DNA of 64,000 bases from Coriobacteriia bacterium (GCA_034370385.1 JAXMKZ010000059.1:1-64000), one strand, 5' to 3'; shown: positions 1 to 11,666, counted from the stretch's first letter. The notes: generated by a model from the sequence alone, not told the origin. Translations and numbers: made by a program.

Positions 1-2380
1 CCTTGCCGTTGACCTGCACGACGATCTCGACCTCGTCGGCCGCGGCGAGCGCCGGGTCGAAGGTCGGCCACTCCTCGCGGTGTACCGACCGATCGTGTCC
101 CAGCACTTCGCGCCACAACTCCTCGGCCATGTGTGGCGCGAAGGGGGCGATCAGCAGGGTGAGCGTCTCGGCCACGTCGCGCTCGAGCAGGCTGTCGCGC
201 GCGCCCTCGGCCACCGCGCGCCGGTAGTCACCGGCAGCGTTCAGCAGCTCCATCATTGCCGAGAGCGCGGTGTTGAAGCCGAACCGCTCGATGTCTGAGG
301 TGACCTTGCCCACCACGCGATGCCGTTCGCGGCGCAGGATCGCTGACGCGGGATCGTCGGTTGCGGCATCGGCGCTCCCGGAGGCGTCGCCCACGTCGGT
401 CACATACCTCCAGAACCGACTGAGGAACCGCCACATGCCCTCGAGACCGTCCTGGTTCCAATCCAGGTCCTTGTCGGGCGGCGCCATGAACAGGATGAAC
501 GCGCGCAGCGCGTCGGCGCCATAGCGGGCGACCATGTCCTCGGGAGCCACCACATTGCCCCTCGACTTGGACATCGTCTCGCCGTCCTTCTTCACCATGC
601 CTTGCGTGAGCAGGTTGGTGAAGGGCTCGTCGAAGCCGAGCAACCCCATATCGCGCAGGACCTTGGTGAAGAAGCGCGAGTACAGCAGGTGCAGAATCGC
701 GTGCTCGATGCCGCCGATGTACTGGTCGACCGGCATCCAGTAGTCGGCCTTGTCCCGGTAGAACGGCGACTTACCGTTGCGGGCGTCGCAGTAGCGCAGG
801 TAGTACCAGCTCGAGCACGTGAACGTGTCCATCGTGTCAGTCTCACGCCGCGCGGGATCGCCGCACACCGGACACGTCGTCTCGTAGAACTCCGGATGAT
901 CGGCGAGCGTCTCGCCCTTGGTCACATCGATGTCCATCGGCAGAAGCACCGGCAACTGCTCCTCCGGCACCGGATGCAGCCCGCAGTCCGGGCAGTGAAT
1001 CGCCGGAATCGGGTTGCCCCAGTAGCGCTGCCTGCTGATGAGCCAGTCGCGCAGCCGGAAGTTGATGGCCTCGTGACCGCGTCCGCCCTCGGCGAGCCAG
1101 GCGGTCACCGCGCGCACGCCCTCGCCACCTTTGCCTGTCGGCAGACCCGTGAACTCGCCCGACTGCACCATGATGCCGTCGCCGGCATACGCCTCGGCCC
1201 ACGGAACCTCGTTGAGCACGCGCTCCTTCACGCCCGCGAGCTCCGTCAGCAGCGGATCGTCCTCGGCCACCACCACCGGCGGGATCGGCAGCCCATACTG
1301 GCGCGCGAACTCGAAGTCGCGCTGGTCACCGCAGGGCACGGCCATGACCGCGCCGGTGCCGTACTCCATGAGCACGTAGTCGCTCACCCACACCGGCACC
1401 TTCTCGCCGTTTACGGGGTTGACCACGTAGCGGCCGGTGAAGGCGCCGCTCTTGACGCGCTCGCCCAGCTGGCGCTCGACGGCCGTCTCGCGCGCTGCTG
1501 ATGCGACCACCGCCATGACGGCGTCCTCGTACTCGGTGCCCGCCACGAACTCCTTAACGCGCGGGTGCTCCGGCGCGAGCAGGAAGAACGAGCAGCCAAA
1601 GAGCGTGTCCGGGCGTGTCGTGAAGACGGTCATCTGCTCGCCGCAGGGCTCGCCGTCGGCGTCACACAGCTCGAAGTCCACGTGCGCGCCCTCGCTGCGT
1701 CCTATCCAGTTCGCCTGCATCGTCTTGACGCGCTCGGGCCAGCCCGGCAGCGTGTCGAGGTCGTCGAGCAGCTCTTGGGCGTAGTCGGTGATCTTGAAGT
1801 ACCACTGCTCCAGCTCGCGTTTGGTGACGGCGCTCTTGCAGCGCCAGCACACGCCGTCGCCCAGCACCTGCTCGTTGGCGAGCACGGTCGCGCAGTCGGG
1901 ACACCAGTTGACCGGCGAAGACTTGCGCTCGACCAGGCCCCGTTCCCACATCTTGAGGAAGATCCACTGGCCCCAGCGGTAGTACGCGGGGTCGCACGAC
2001 TTCACGGTGCGGTCCCAGTCATACGAGAAGCCCATGCGCTTGAACGACGCTGCCTGTGTCTCGATGTTGGCGTACGTCCACTTCGCAGGGTGTGAGTTGC
2101 TCTTGATGGCGGCGTTCTCAGCCGGCAGACCGAAGGCGTCCCAACCGATGGGATGCAGCACGCTGAAGCCAGCCATCCGGGCGTGGCGGGCCACCACATC
2201 GCCGATCGTGTAGTTGCGCACGTGGCCCATGTGGATATCGCCCGAGGGGTACGGAAACATCTCCAGCACATACTTCTTCGGCCTGTCGGGGTCCTCGACG
2301 GCACGGTCGGCGCCAGTGGCCTCCCAGGCGGCCTGCCACTTCGGCTCGATAGCGTGTGGATCGTACTTGCGGTCGCTCAC
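1..2380 (-). CDS. leuS: leucyl-tRNA synthetase, C-terminus cut by window edge
   Basis: Class Ia aminoacyl-tRNA synthetase that charges tRNA-Leu. The 793 visible residues begin MSDRKYDPHAIEPKWQ. They include the HIGH-type signature as HMGH in FPYPSGDIHMGHVRNY, a CP1 editing region, two CxxC pairs (CPDC/CWRC near residues 165-185 and CPDC/CPVC near 470-500), and the KMSKS loop as TMSKSRGN. The frame runs off the left edge in VQVNGK, so roughly the last 40-60 residues are missing. The start is GTG at 2378-2380, chosen because GGAAGGG lies about 8 nt upstream and the product then begins like other LeuRS proteins. It is separated from the upstream minus-strand gene by about 90 bp containing a TAGAAT box, so it may be its own unit. 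Assignment is secure. Confidence 0.97.
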   Translation of the reverse strand, partial: MSDRKYDPHAIEPKWQAAWEATGADRAVEDPDRPKKYVLEMFPYPSGDIHMGHVRNYTIGDVVARHARMAGFSVLHPIGWDAFGLPAENAAIKSNSHPAKWTYANIETQAASFKRMGFSYDWDRTVKSCDPAYYRWGQWIFLKMWERGLVERKSSPVNWCPDCATVLANEQVLGDGVCWRCKSAVTKRELEQWYFKITDYAQELLDDLDTLPGWPERVKTMQANWIGRSEGAHVDFELCDADGEPCGEQMTVFTTRPDTLFGCSFFLLAPEHPRVKEFVAGTEYEDAVMAVVASAARETAVERQLGERVKSGAFTGRYVVNPVNGEKVPVWVSDYVLMEYGTGAVMAVPCGDQRDFEFARQYGLPIPPVVVAEDDPLLTELAGVKERVLNEVPWAEAYAGDGIMVQSGEFTGLPTGKGGEGVRAVTAWLAEGGRGHEAINFRLRDWLISRQRYWGNPIPAIHCPDCGLHPVPEEQLPVLLPMDIDVTKGETLADHPEFYETTCPVCGDPARRETDTMDTFTCSSWYYLRYCDARNGKSPFYRDKADYWMPVDQYIGGIEHAILHLLYSRFFTKVLRDMGLLGFDEPFTNLLTQGMVKKDGETMSKSRGNVVAPEDMVARYGADALRAFILFMAPPDKDLDWNQDGLEGMWRFLSRFWRYVTDVGDASGSADAATDDPASAILRRERHRVVGKVTSDIERFGFNTALSAMMELLNAAGDYRRAVAEGARDSLLERDVAETLTLLIAPFAPHMAEELWREVLGHDRSVHREEWPTFDPALAAADEVEIVVQVNGK

Positions 2381-2440
2381 GAACGGCGCCCTTCCGGTCG
2401 GTGTCTCACGTGCCGCCTCGCGGCCCGCGCGGTAGGAGTG

Positions 2441-2446
2441 ATTCTA
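2441..2446 (-). promoter_or_regulatory. possible -10 box for leuS
   Basis: On the minus strand the hexamer TAGAAT lies about 60 nt before the leuS start in the short gap after the YdcF-like gene. No convincing -35 element is seen at 16-18 nt spacing, so this is only a candidate. Confidence 0.3.
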
Positions 2447-2468
2447 GCCGACCACGCGACCGACCGCC

Positions 2469-3473
2469 TCACGCCCTCCGGCTCAGCAGCCCGCGCAGCC
2501 AGTACACCCAGAAGGCAGGTATCTCACGCGCAACGAAGGCGGGGGTACCCGGAATCGGCTGGAGCGCCGGCGCAGGAACGGTGGCGACATCCTCACCCGC
2601 CAACCGAAACGCCATCTTGATGCGCGGCAGATGATAGAACTGGCTGACCGCCATCACCCGCGCGCCCGAGCCGAGCATCTCGATCGTGTTGCGCACGGTG
2701 GCATCGGTGTTCTCGCCTGCATAGTCGATCTCGATGGCCGCCTGAGGCACACCGCGTGCGATGGCGTACTGCGCCATCGCGGCCGCCTCATCCGTTCCGT
2801 TGTCGTCGATGCCGCCCGACATGATGACAAGCGGGGCCAGGCCCTCTTCGTGCAGCCCGACCGCTGCGTCCACGCGATCGCGCAACGAGGACGAGAGCAT
2901 TCCGTTCTCGTGAACACGCGCGCCGAGCACGACGATGGCATCGGCAGTCCGACGGTAGTCGGTCGTGCCGAAGAACGAGACGTGTGCCAGAGGAAAGAGA
3001 AGCGCGAACGCAGCGGTCCACCCCACGACGCCCCAGGTCAGACCCCGGCGTGATTCGACAGGAGGCTCGCCCCACCCGATCAGGAGCGCAAGGGCGATGA
3101 AGGCGCCGGCGAGCACAGCGGAGAACGGCGCTCCGACTGCGGGCTCGATGCGCCCCTCGCTCCAGGCACGATAGAAGGTGCCGCTATTGAAGGCCGCGAG
3201 GGCTGCGAGCACGGTGCAGCACGCAGCAACCACGTACCGGCCGCGGCTTGACCGCGTCGGTGCGGCAGCCCACACGACAAGGACCACGGCGATCGCCGTC
3301 GGCACCAGCGAAGAGAGGGATCCGGGCAGGATCGATGCATCAACCCACCACAGGTTCTCGGTCCCCCGACCGAAAAGCGAGCCCACGGAGTTGGCGAAAC
3401 CGAAGACCCCGACGAACAAGGCGAATCCGCGTGCGGCCGCGTAGGCGCTGCGCACAACTCGCGTTCGGTTCAC
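2469..3473 (-). CDS. YdcF/SanA-like DUF218 membrane protein
   Basis: A 334-residue protein with about five hydrophobic N-terminal segments (residues ~10-160) followed by a DUF218 (YdcF/ElyC/SanA) domain from about residue 178. Visible DUF218 features are ADAIVVLGARV at the first strand, VIMSGGIDDNGTDEAAAM in the middle and the late motif TDATVRNTIEML. Family members are envelope proteins; ElyC and SanA affect wall or lipid-carrier metabolism, but the substrate of this one cannot be told. The start is GTG with GGGGGAG about 10 nt upstream. It stands alone between leuS and tRNA-Ala. The family is clear and the biochemical role is unknown. Confidence 0.8.
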   Translation of the reverse strand: MNRTRVVRSAYAAARGFALFVGVFGFANSVGSLFGRGTENLWWVDASILPGSLSSLVPTAIAVVLVVWAAAPTRSSRGRYVVAACCTVLAALAAFNSGTFYRAWSEGRIEPAVGAPFSAVLAGAFIALALLIGWGEPPVESRRGLTWGVVGWTAAFALLFPLAHVSFFGTTDYRRTADAIVVLGARVHENGMLSSSLRDRVDAAVGLHEEGLAPLVIMSGGIDDNGTDEAAAMAQYAIARGVPQAAIEIDYAGENTDATVRNTIEMLGSGARVMAVSQFYHLPRIKMAFRLAGEDVATVPAPALQPIPGTPAFVAREIPAFWVYWLRGLLSRRA

Positions 3474-3608
3474 TGCCTCGATGCTCCCCCACGTCGGCTC
3501 ACGAACCCGAATCGTAGCCGAAACGCGGTCGAAGCGACTAGCGCAGCACCACGCCTATCGTCACGCCGAACACGATCGCGATCAATCCCCACTCGCCGAC
3601 CTGTCGCA

Positions 3609-3641
3609 GAAAACGAAAACACCCGCCGATTCGGCAGGTGT
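3609..3641 (-). terminator. Rho-independent terminator after tRNA-Ala
   Basis: On the minus strand ACACCTGCCG pairs with CGGCGGGTGT around an AAT loop (one mismatch) and is followed by TTTTCGTTTT. It lies about 16 nt past the tRNA-Ala CCA end, as expected for a monocistronic tRNA unit. Confidence 0.8.
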
Positions 3642-3656
3642 CCCATGGCAGTGGTG

Positions 3657-3732
3657 TGGTGGAGCCTAGGGGGATCGAACCCCTGACCTCTTGGCTGCCA
3701 GCCAAGCGCTCTCCCAGCTGAGCTAAGGCCCC
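3657..3732 (-). tRNA. tRNA-Ala (anticodon GGC)
   Basis: 76 nt with a full cloverleaf. The acceptor GGGGCCT pairs with AGGCTCC and carries the G3:U70 pair that is the alanine identity element. The anticodon stem CTTGG/CCAAG holds the loop CTGGCAG, giving anticodon GGC. The T-loop is GGTTCGATCC. CCA is encoded at 3657-3659. A TTGACC-N17-TAGACT promoter lies upstream and a terminator downstream. Confidence 0.97.
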
Positions 3733-3770
3733 GTTCACCATCAAAGAGCCGCGTCAAAGCGGCAAGCGGT

Positions 3771-3799
3771 AGTCTACAAAGCGCCCCTCTTGGGGTCAA
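3771..3799 (-). promoter_or_regulatory. sigma-70-type promoter of tRNA-Ala
   Basis: On the minus strand TTGACC (3794-3799) is separated by exactly 17 bp from TAGACT (3771-3776), placing the start about 30 nt before the tRNA. The TAG of the -10 box is also the stop codon of the upstream EamA gene, so the promoter sits in the last codons of that gene. Confidence 0.75.
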
Positions 3800-4823
3800 T
3801 AGCGCTCTGGTGCGCAGATGCCTGACCCGAACCGGGCTCGTCGTCAGAGTCGTCGAACAGGCGCGACGGACGGTGCTCGTCCTCGACCACCGGCGCGGCC
3901 ATGCCCTGCACGCCCGCCTCGAACTCGACCATCTCCGATTCGGGAGCGGCGGCTGCCACCACTTCGCTCGTGATCATTCCGCCCAGCATCAATGACGCAC
4001 CCGCGACCTCCATCAGTGGCCACACTCCCGCAGCAGCCCAACCGATGACGCCGCCAAACGCAGGCTCGGTGACCAGGATCAGGGCGACTCGAGCAGGTGG
4101 CATGCGACGTTGGGCCCAGGTCTGGATGGCGAAGGCGAGTGCGCTGGCCAGAATGCCGCATACCGCTATGGCAAACAGCACGCTTGGCTCCGTCGGCAGG
4201 CCTGCATCCTCGGTCAGCAGCGAGATCGAGGCCGTGACCACGGTGACGGTGACGAGCTGCACGAGTGTCAGAGCACCCGTGTCGTGCCGCTCGTCGGTCG
4301 AGCCCAGCACGAGCATGTGTGCAGAGTACGCCACCGCGCAGACCACGATCATCGAGTCCCCGAACACCCAGCCGCCCAGTCCGCTCGCGTCCACGCCCGA
4401 CAACAGCCACAGCCCCGCCAGCGCGAGACCGGCACCCATCAGCGTCGCCGGGCGCGGCATGCGGCGCAAGAACACCGCCTGCGCCAGCGGGACGATCACC
4501 ACGTAGAGCCCGGTGATGAACGCCGCGCGGGCGGGAGTCGTCGCCGTCTCTCCGTCGAGTCCCCAGGTCTGAAAGATGTAGCCGGCGGTCAGGAAGGCGC
4601 CGGCGAAGAGCCCCATTCGCAGGTTCGCGCCATCGAGACGCTTGATACTGCGCGGAAAGATGATTGCGAAGGTCACCGTGGCCAGCGCGAAGCGCCACCC
4701 GAGAAAGGCATACATCGGATAGACCGCGATGGCGTCGGCGACGATGACGAATGTGGCACCCCACACCGCCGCCACACCGATGAGCGCTGCGGCGGCACCC
4801 GACTTGGAGCCTCTCAGGGTCAC
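3774..4823 (-). CDS. EamA/DMT-family transporter
   Basis: A 349-residue drug/metabolite-transporter superfamily protein with two EamA repeats and about ten predicted membrane helices. The first repeat begins LIGVAAVWGATFVIVADAI and ends near LAGLWLLSGVD. The second covers roughly residues 155-285 and contains the typical VALILVTEPAFGGVIGW. The C-terminal ~60 residues are a hydrophilic acidic/serine tail, longer than usual. Substrate cannot be predicted. The GTG start directly abuts the rsfS stop codon, and GGAGACG in the end of rsfS can serve as its ribosome-binding site, so it looks translationally coupled to rsfS. Its stop codon lies inside the tRNA-Ala promoter. Confidence 0.88.
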   Translation of the reverse strand: MTLRGSKSGAAAALIGVAAVWGATFVIVADAIAVYPMYAFLGWRFALATVTFAIIFPRSIKRLDGANLRMGLFAGAFLTAGYIFQTWGLDGETATTPARAAFITGLYVVIVPLAQAVFLRRMPRPATLMGAGLALAGLWLLSGVDASGLGGWVFGDSMIVVCAVAYSAHMLVLGSTDERHDTGALTLVQLVTVTVVTASISLLTEDAGLPTEPSVLFAIAVCGILASALAFAIQTWAQRRMPPARVALILVTEPAFGGVIGWAAAGVWPLMEVAGASLMLGGMITSEVVAAAAPESEMVEFEAGVQGMAAPVVEDEHRPSRLFDDSDDEPGSGQASAHQSAIDPKRGAL

Positions 4824-5210
4824 CTACGCACCCGTCTCCAGCCCGGGCAACTCCACTCGTGGCGCATCGTTCCACAGCTTCTCAAGGCGATAGAACTCCC
4901 GCTCGTCGGGCTGGAAGACGTGAACCACGAAATCCCCGAAGTCGAGGAGCACCCACTTGGCCTCTTCGGTCCCCTCGCGCCCGATGGGCTTGACCCCCGC
5001 TTCGAGGCGGACCCGGTCCTCCACTTCGTCGGCGATAGCCCGCACCTGTATGGCCGTGTTTCCGCTGGCTATCACGAAGAAGTCCGTGACCACGAGGGTC
5101 TCGGCCACGTTCATAACCACGATATCGGTGGCCTTCTTGTCCGCCGCTGCCATTGCAGCCAAGACGGCTCGTTCCTTGATCTGATCCACGCTGCCCCTTT
5201 CGGCGCTCAC
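4824..5210 (-). CDS. rsfS: ribosomal silencing factor RsfS (Iojap/YbeB)
   Basis: RsfS binds ribosomal protein L14 and blocks subunit joining under starvation. The body aligns throughout with the family: AAADKKATDIVVMNV, TDFFVIASGNT, the GREGTEEAKWVLLDFGDFVVHVF region, and REFYRLEKLW at the end. The 128-residue reading uses a GTG that overlaps the preceding stop (GTGA). A second GTG at 5187-5189 (MDQIKERAVL) has AAAGGGG 4 nt upstream and may be the true start, giving 121 residues. It sits in the common nadD-yqeK-LytR_C-rsfS order. Confidence 0.95.
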   Translation of the reverse strand: MSAERGSVDQIKERAVLAAMAAADKKATDIVVMNVAETLVVTDFFVIASGNTAIQVRAIADEVEDRVRLEAGVKPIGREGTEEAKWVLLDFGDFVVHVFQPDEREFYRLEKLWNDAPRVELPGLETGA

Positions 5211-6304
5211 TTTGGCTTGTAATCCTTGCCTATGATCACTATCACGTCGGTCACATCCGCCGTCGACGTATCGACCACCACGGACCCGATTCCGAGCGCT
5301 TTCCTGACCTCTTCACCCCGCGCGAGATCACCACGACGCACCACGATCTCGGTCTTCTTGTAGTTGAAGTCGTCGGCGTTCTTGGTGTCGATCACCCTGA
5401 ATCCCGACCTGATGAGCACCTGAGCAGCCTGACCGGCGATACCGGGCTTACCCGCGCCGTTGTACACGATGACTCGGGGCGCCTGATCCTCGTCCGTGAC
5501 GTCCACGCCCCACCACGTCTTGAGCAGGTCGGCGATCTCATCTCGCTGCGGCTCGAAGTACGTCTGGTCTCCCAGTTTGATCGGCTTGACCGGCAGAGGC
5601 ACCAGCGCGACGCTCTTCTGCGGAATCTTCTCCAGTTCTGAGGTCAGGGAAGCGAGCTCGTCAGCGGACAGGCTACTGCTCACAGCGACGGAAGGCAGCG
5701 CTGACACGCTCTGAGAGGAAACGGCGCTCTGATACGCGTCCGCGGGCACCGCAACGTAGTCGACGAACGGAACGGTGAAGAAGTTCGAGACCGTCGAGAG
5801 CGCGACATCGGCGCCCGCCTCCCATGCCTCGCCCATGCGTTCGAACCCGCGTCCGGGGATATCGACGAACGCGCCGTCGGGTATCGCGATACCGAAGACC
5901 TGACCCGTCGTGCGATCCACACGCACCGCAAGGAAGCCCACTGCCTTGTCACCGTCCACCCCGACGATCAGCACATTCTCTTGGGACAAGCGGTCTCTCT
6001 CCTCTGGCGAGGACGCCTTCTCAGCGATTCGCTGGGAGTTCCATCGTACGAAGGTGTTGACTCCGTTGGCGATGAGCAGCAGCACTATCATCGTCAGGCC
6101 GACGATCGCGAGTGCCTGCACGATGACGAGCAGTACGTTGCGAAAGCCGCGCGCCCCGCGCGTCGCAGCAAGGGCGACATCGTGCTTCTTCTGCGCCCGC
6201 CTGGCGCTCCTGAGGGCCGTCGACCCCCGCCTTGTCTGACGGTAGCCGCTCGGCGTGTCCGGTGCTTCGGGCAGCCGGGAGCGCCTGGGCTTCTCCGCGC
6301 TCAC
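5207..6304 (-). CDS. membrane-anchored degenerate LCP-like protein with LytR_C domain
   Basis: A 365-residue protein with a basic cytoplasmic N-terminus, one transmembrane helix (about residues 56-80) and a large external part. The middle resembles an LCP (LytR-CpsA-Psr) domain: ENVLIVGVDGD, VFGIAIPDGAFVDIPGRG and VPFVDYVAVPADAYQ match LCP positions. The conserved Asp/Arg residues of RSDT and PRDT are absent, PRDT being replaced by PDGA. The last ~90 residues, from PRVIVYNGAGKPGIA, are a LytR_C domain. An active wall-polymer ligase is therefore unlikely and a binding or scaffold role more plausible. The start is GTG at 6302-6304, overlapping the yqeK stop (GTGA), with GAGGAGG 6 nt upstream; a longer reading would overlap yqeK for no benefit. 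Confidence 0.75.
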   Translation of the reverse strand: MSAEKPRRSRLPEAPDTPSGYRQTRRGSTALRSARRAQKKHDVALAATRGARGFRNVLLVIVQALAIVGLTMIVLLLIANGVNTFVRWNSQRIAEKASSPEERDRLSQENVLIVGVDGDKAVGFLAVRVDRTTGQVFGIAIPDGAFVDIPGRGFERMGEAWEAGADVALSTVSNFFTVPFVDYVAVPADAYQSAVSSQSVSALPSVAVSSSLSADELASLTSELEKIPQKSVALVPLPVKPIKLGDQTYFEPQRDEIADLLKTWWGVDVTDEDQAPRVIVYNGAGKPGIAGQAAQVLIRSGFRVIDTKNADDFNYKKTEIVVRRGDLARGEEVRKALGIGSVVVDTSTADVTDVIVIIGKDYKPK

Positions 6305-6879
6305 GGCCGCCTCCTCGCCACGAGCGTGTTCCAAACCTCTACCGTCAGCGGATGGATCGGCTTCCTTGCCTTGATCAGATGCGAGACGGAGTGGCGATAT
6401 GCCTCAGCGAACAGCTCCTCGAGTGAGATCGTGCCCGCGGCTTCGCGCAGATCGTCCACACCCTGGTAGTGGCGGCCCGGCTCGATCATATCGGCGACGT
6501 AGACGACCATGTCGAGCGGGCCCATGCGCGGGTCGCCGAGGGTGTGTCGCTCGATCGCGGTCAGGACCTCTGAGGACAGCCCGGGGACGGCCTCACGCAG
6601 CGCCACCGCGCCGGTACGCGCGTGGAGCAGCCGCGGCGACGCCTCTTCGGCCGCGCTGGTCGGAAGCCCGGCAGCGGCGGCACGTGAGGCGAGCTCGTCG
6701 TGCGAGAGTTCGCGGTCCCAATCGTGCAACAATCCGGCAAGACGCGCCTCTTCCGTGTCGACCCCATAGATCAGCGCAAGCTGACCAGCGGCCTGCGAGA
6801 CCCCGCGACTGTGCGCGAGCGACTTGTCGCCCATGCGCGCCGCGAGTGCCTTGTCCGCCGTTTCATACGAGACGCTCAC
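6301..6879 (-). CDS. yqeK: YqeK-type HD-domain Ap4A hydrolase
   Basis: A 192-residue HD-superfamily protein. The metal-binding residues are visible in order: LAHSRGVSQAA (His), AGLLHDWDRE (HD pair), LLHARTGAVAL (His) and IERHTLGDPRMGPLDMVVYVADMIEPGR, the last being diagnostic for YqeK. Members hydrolyse diadenosine tetraphosphate symmetrically to two ADP. It lies directly after nadD, the standard arrangement (and a fusion in some genomes), and is coupled by GTGA to the LytR_C gene. The GTG start has GGGAGG upstream. Confidence 0.9.
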   Translation of the reverse strand: MSVSYETADKALAARMGDKSLAHSRGVSQAAGQLALIYGVDTEEARLAGLLHDWDRELSHDELASRAAAAGLPTSAAEEASPRLLHARTGAVALREAVPGLSSEVLTAIERHTLGDPRMGPLDMVVYVADMIEPGRHYQGVDDLREAAGTISLEELFAEAYRHSVSHLIKARKPIHPLTVEVWNTLVARRRP

Positions 6880-6882
6880 CGC

Positions 6883-7500
6883 TCAGCCGGCCTCCCGATA
6901 CAAGCCGTTCTTCTCGATATAGGTGACCACCGGATCCGGCGTGAGGTAGCGGATCGGACGCCGTGCGGCCACCCGCCTGCGCAGATCCGTCGATGAGATG
7001 GCCAGAGCCGGAACCTCAAGGTGCTCGATCCGAAAGCCGGTGGCCGCATCCTCGTGCGCGCGAAGCGCTCCGGTGAGGTCGTACCCGGGCCGGGTGGCCG
7101 CGATGAACGTCGCGAGTGCGGCCACGCGCTCAGCATCCTTCCATGCGACGATCTCCCACACGGCATCGGCTCCGGTGATGAAGAACAGGTCGGTCTGGGG
7201 TCCATGCACGTCGCGCAGCGCCTCGAGTGTGTCGACCGTGTACGTGACGCCCGGCCTGTCAACCTCAAGGCGGCTGACATCGAAGTCGTCGTTGGCTGCC
7301 GTCGCCAAGACCGTCATGAGATAGCGGTGCTCGACGGCGCTCACATTCTGGTCCGACTTCATAGCAGGCTGTCCGGTGGGCATGAAGACGACGCGATCGA
7401 GGTTGAACTGAACCAAGGCCTCCTCGGCGGTGACGAGATGCCCGTAGTGGATGGGGTCGAACGTCCCACCCATGATCCCCAGTCGCGCGCCGCTGATCAC
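6883..7500 (-). CDS. nadD: nicotinate-nucleotide adenylyltransferase
   Basis: NadD transfers AMP from ATP to nicotinate mononucleotide, giving deamido-NAD in NAD synthesis. The 205 residues start [22 protein letters not shown], containing the nucleotidyltransferase GGTFDPxHxGH signature. The late ISSTDLRRR motif binds ATP, and [17 protein letters not shown] is typical of the family. The GTG start overlaps the proA stop by 4 bp (GTGA). Length is normal and nothing is missing. Confidence 0.96.
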   Translation of the reverse strand: MISGARLGIMGGTFDPIHYGHLVTAEEALVQFNLDRVVFMPTGQPAMKSDQNVSAVEHRYLMTVLATAANDDFDVSRLEVDRPGVTYTVDTLEALRDVHGPQTDLFFITGADAVWEIVAWKDAERVAALATFIAATRPGYDLTGALRAHEDAATGFRIEHLEVPALAISSTDLRRRVAARRPIRYLTPDPVVTYIEKNGLYREAG

Positions 7501-8750
7501 TCGCGGATCTGCCCGTCTCCCATCAGCATGTACTTAGTGGACGTGAGGGCGGCAAGACCCATCGGTCCACGCGCGTGCAGCTTCTGGGTGGAGATGCCGA
7601 TCTCTGCCCCGAGGCCGAACTCGCCTCCGTCGGTGAAGCGCGTAGACGCGTTCACGTAGACTGCCGCCGCATCCACCTCGCGCAGGAAACGCCTCGCGGC
7701 GACGTAGTCCGCGGTGACGATGGCCTCCGAGTGCTTGGTGCCGTAGGTGTTGATATGGCGAATGGCCTCATCAAGACCGGACACGACCTTCACGCTCATC
7801 TTGAGCTCGTGATACTCGGTGCCCCAGTCCTCTTCAGTGGCAGGCTGGATGCGCATGACCGCGCCCAGACCCCGGGTCTTGTCGTCGGCGTAGAGCGTGA
7901 CGCCATTGTCCTCAAGCTCCTTGAGAATAGCGGGGAGCATCTGCTCGTACACGCTTTCATCGACGAGCAGTGACTCGGCGGCGTTGCACACGCTGGGGCG
8001 CTGACACTTGGCGTTCACGACGATGTGCCGCGCCATCTGCGCGTCCGCGCTTTCGTGGATGTAGACGTGGCAGTTGCCGGTGCCCGTCTCGATCACCGGC
8101 ACTTTGGCGTTCTCGACGACGCTTCTGATGAGGTTGGCCCCGCCGCGCGGAATCAGCACGTCGATGTAGCCGTGGAGCCCCATCATCTCCTCAGCCGCGG
8201 CGTGCTCGGTCGACTCGATGGCCTGAATGCACCCATCAGCGATGCCAGCCCCAACCGCTGCCTCAGACAAGACGCGCGCAAGCGTGAGGTTGCTCTGGTG
8301 AGCCATTGAGCCGCCTCGGAGAATGACGGCGTTTCCGGTCTTGATGCACAGTCCCGCTGCGTCAGCGGTGACGTTGGGGCGCGCCTCGTAGATCATGCCG
8401 ACCACGCCAAGCGGTACTCGCACCTTGGTCAGCTCGATGCCGTTCGGCATGATGTTGCCCTCGATGACCTCGCCTATCGGATCCGGCAGGAGCGAGAGAG
8501 CCTTGAGCGCTTCGGACATGCTCTTGAGACGCGCCGGATTAAGCTCCAGCCGATCGATGAGCCCCTCCGGTGTGCCCTTCGCACGCGCAGCAGCGATATC
8601 TGCCTCGTTCGCCGCCAGAATCTGGTCCTGCTTGGAGGTGAGGGCGTGCGCCATCACGAGCAGGGCGCGGTTCCGGGCGCCCGCAGACGTGATTCCCAGC
8701 GTCCGTGCAGCCTCTCGAGCGCGCAGTGCGAGGTTCATGACCTCCGACAT
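7497..8750 (-). CDS. proA: gamma-glutamyl phosphate reductase
   Basis: Second enzyme of proline synthesis: NADPH-dependent reduction of gamma-glutamyl phosphate to glutamate semialdehyde. The 417 residues show the aldehyde-dehydrogenase-like fold with the catalytic cysteine in [17 protein letters not shown] and the conserved [17 protein letters not shown]. The end, [22 protein letters not shown], is characteristic. The start is taken as ATG at 8748-8750 ([10 protein letters not shown]) because GAGAGGAG lies about 8 nt upstream; a longer GTG reading is possible. It follows proB with a 53-bp gap and overlaps nadD, so proB-proA-nadD-yqeK appear cotranscribed. Confidence 0.96.
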   Translation of the reverse strand: MSEVMNLALRAREAARTLGITSAGARNRALLVMAHALTSKQDQILAANEADIAAARAKGTPEGLIDRLELNPARLKSMSEALKALSLLPDPIGEVIEGNIMPNGIELTKVRVPLGVVGMIYEARPNVTADAAGLCIKTGNAVILRGGSMAHQSNLTLARVLSEAAVGAGIADGCIQAIESTEHAAAEEMMGLHGYIDVLIPRGGANLIRSVVENAKVPVIETGTGNCHVYIHESADAQMARHIVVNAKCQRPSVCNAAESLLVDESVYEQMLPAILKELEDNGVTLYADDKTRGLGAVMRIQPATEEDWGTEYHELKMSVKVVSGLDEAIRHINTYGTKHSEAIVTADYVAARRFLREVDAAAVYVNASTRFTDGGEFGLGAEIGISTQKLHARGPMGLAALTSTKYMLMGDGQIRE

Positions 8751-8803
8751 CGAACCGCTCCTCTCAAACACACCCTGGCGAGCACCCCTGCGGCGTACCC
8801 GCC

Positions 8804-11316
<2,513 letters not shown>

Positions 11317-11325
11317 TCATACTAT

Positions 11326-11371
11326 GAAAACGAGCCCCCCGCTTTGCTTCGACAGCCAAGGCGGAGGGCTC
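11326..11371 (-). terminator. terminator or attenuator between rpmA and obg
   Basis: On the minus strand GAGCCCTCCGC pairs over 11 bp with GCGGGGGGCTC (one G:T pair) around an 18-nt loop, followed by GTTTTC. The T-run is short, so partial read-through into obg is plausible. Confidence 0.6.
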
Positions 11372-11411
11372 GATATCGTGCGTGAGCGCAAAGCTCGGTC
11401 GGGCGTATCCG

Positions 11412-11666
11412 CTAGCCCTCGAGCGGTCGAACGTGAACGCGCCGCTTGAGGCCGCGTGTGAACTCGACAATACCGTCACGCAGAGCGAACAGCGTGTCGT
11501 CGCCGCCGCGTCCCACACCGTCGCCGGGGTGGAAATGCGTTCCGCGCTGGCGCACGATGATCGTGCCCGTACCGACGGTCTCACCAGCGTACCGCTTGAC
11601 CCCGAGGCGCTTCGCCCGGGAATCGCGGCCGTTCTTGGTGGAGCCGAGACCCTTCTTATGAGCCAT
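11412..11666 (-). CDS. rpmA: 50S ribosomal protein L27
   Basis: 84-residue L27 starting [16 protein letters not shown], whose flexible N-terminus reaches the peptidyl transferase centre. The internal [38 protein letters not shown] is typical. There is no cleavable N-terminal extension of the Firmicutes type. The ATG has AGGGATCAGG upstream. It lies 19 bp after rplU, as in most bacteria. Confidence 0.98.
   Translation of the reverse strand: MAHKKGLGSTKNGRDSRAKRLGVKRYAGETVGTGTIIVRQRGTHFHPGDGVGRGGDDTLFALRDGIVEFTRGLKRRVHVRPLEG

Noticed and set aside
3538-3744. 68-residue minus-strand frame with a hydrophobic end, across tRNA-Ala
   Set aside because: Its first half is the tRNA-Ala gene and terminator read as codons, and the hydrophobic end has no start codon of its own.
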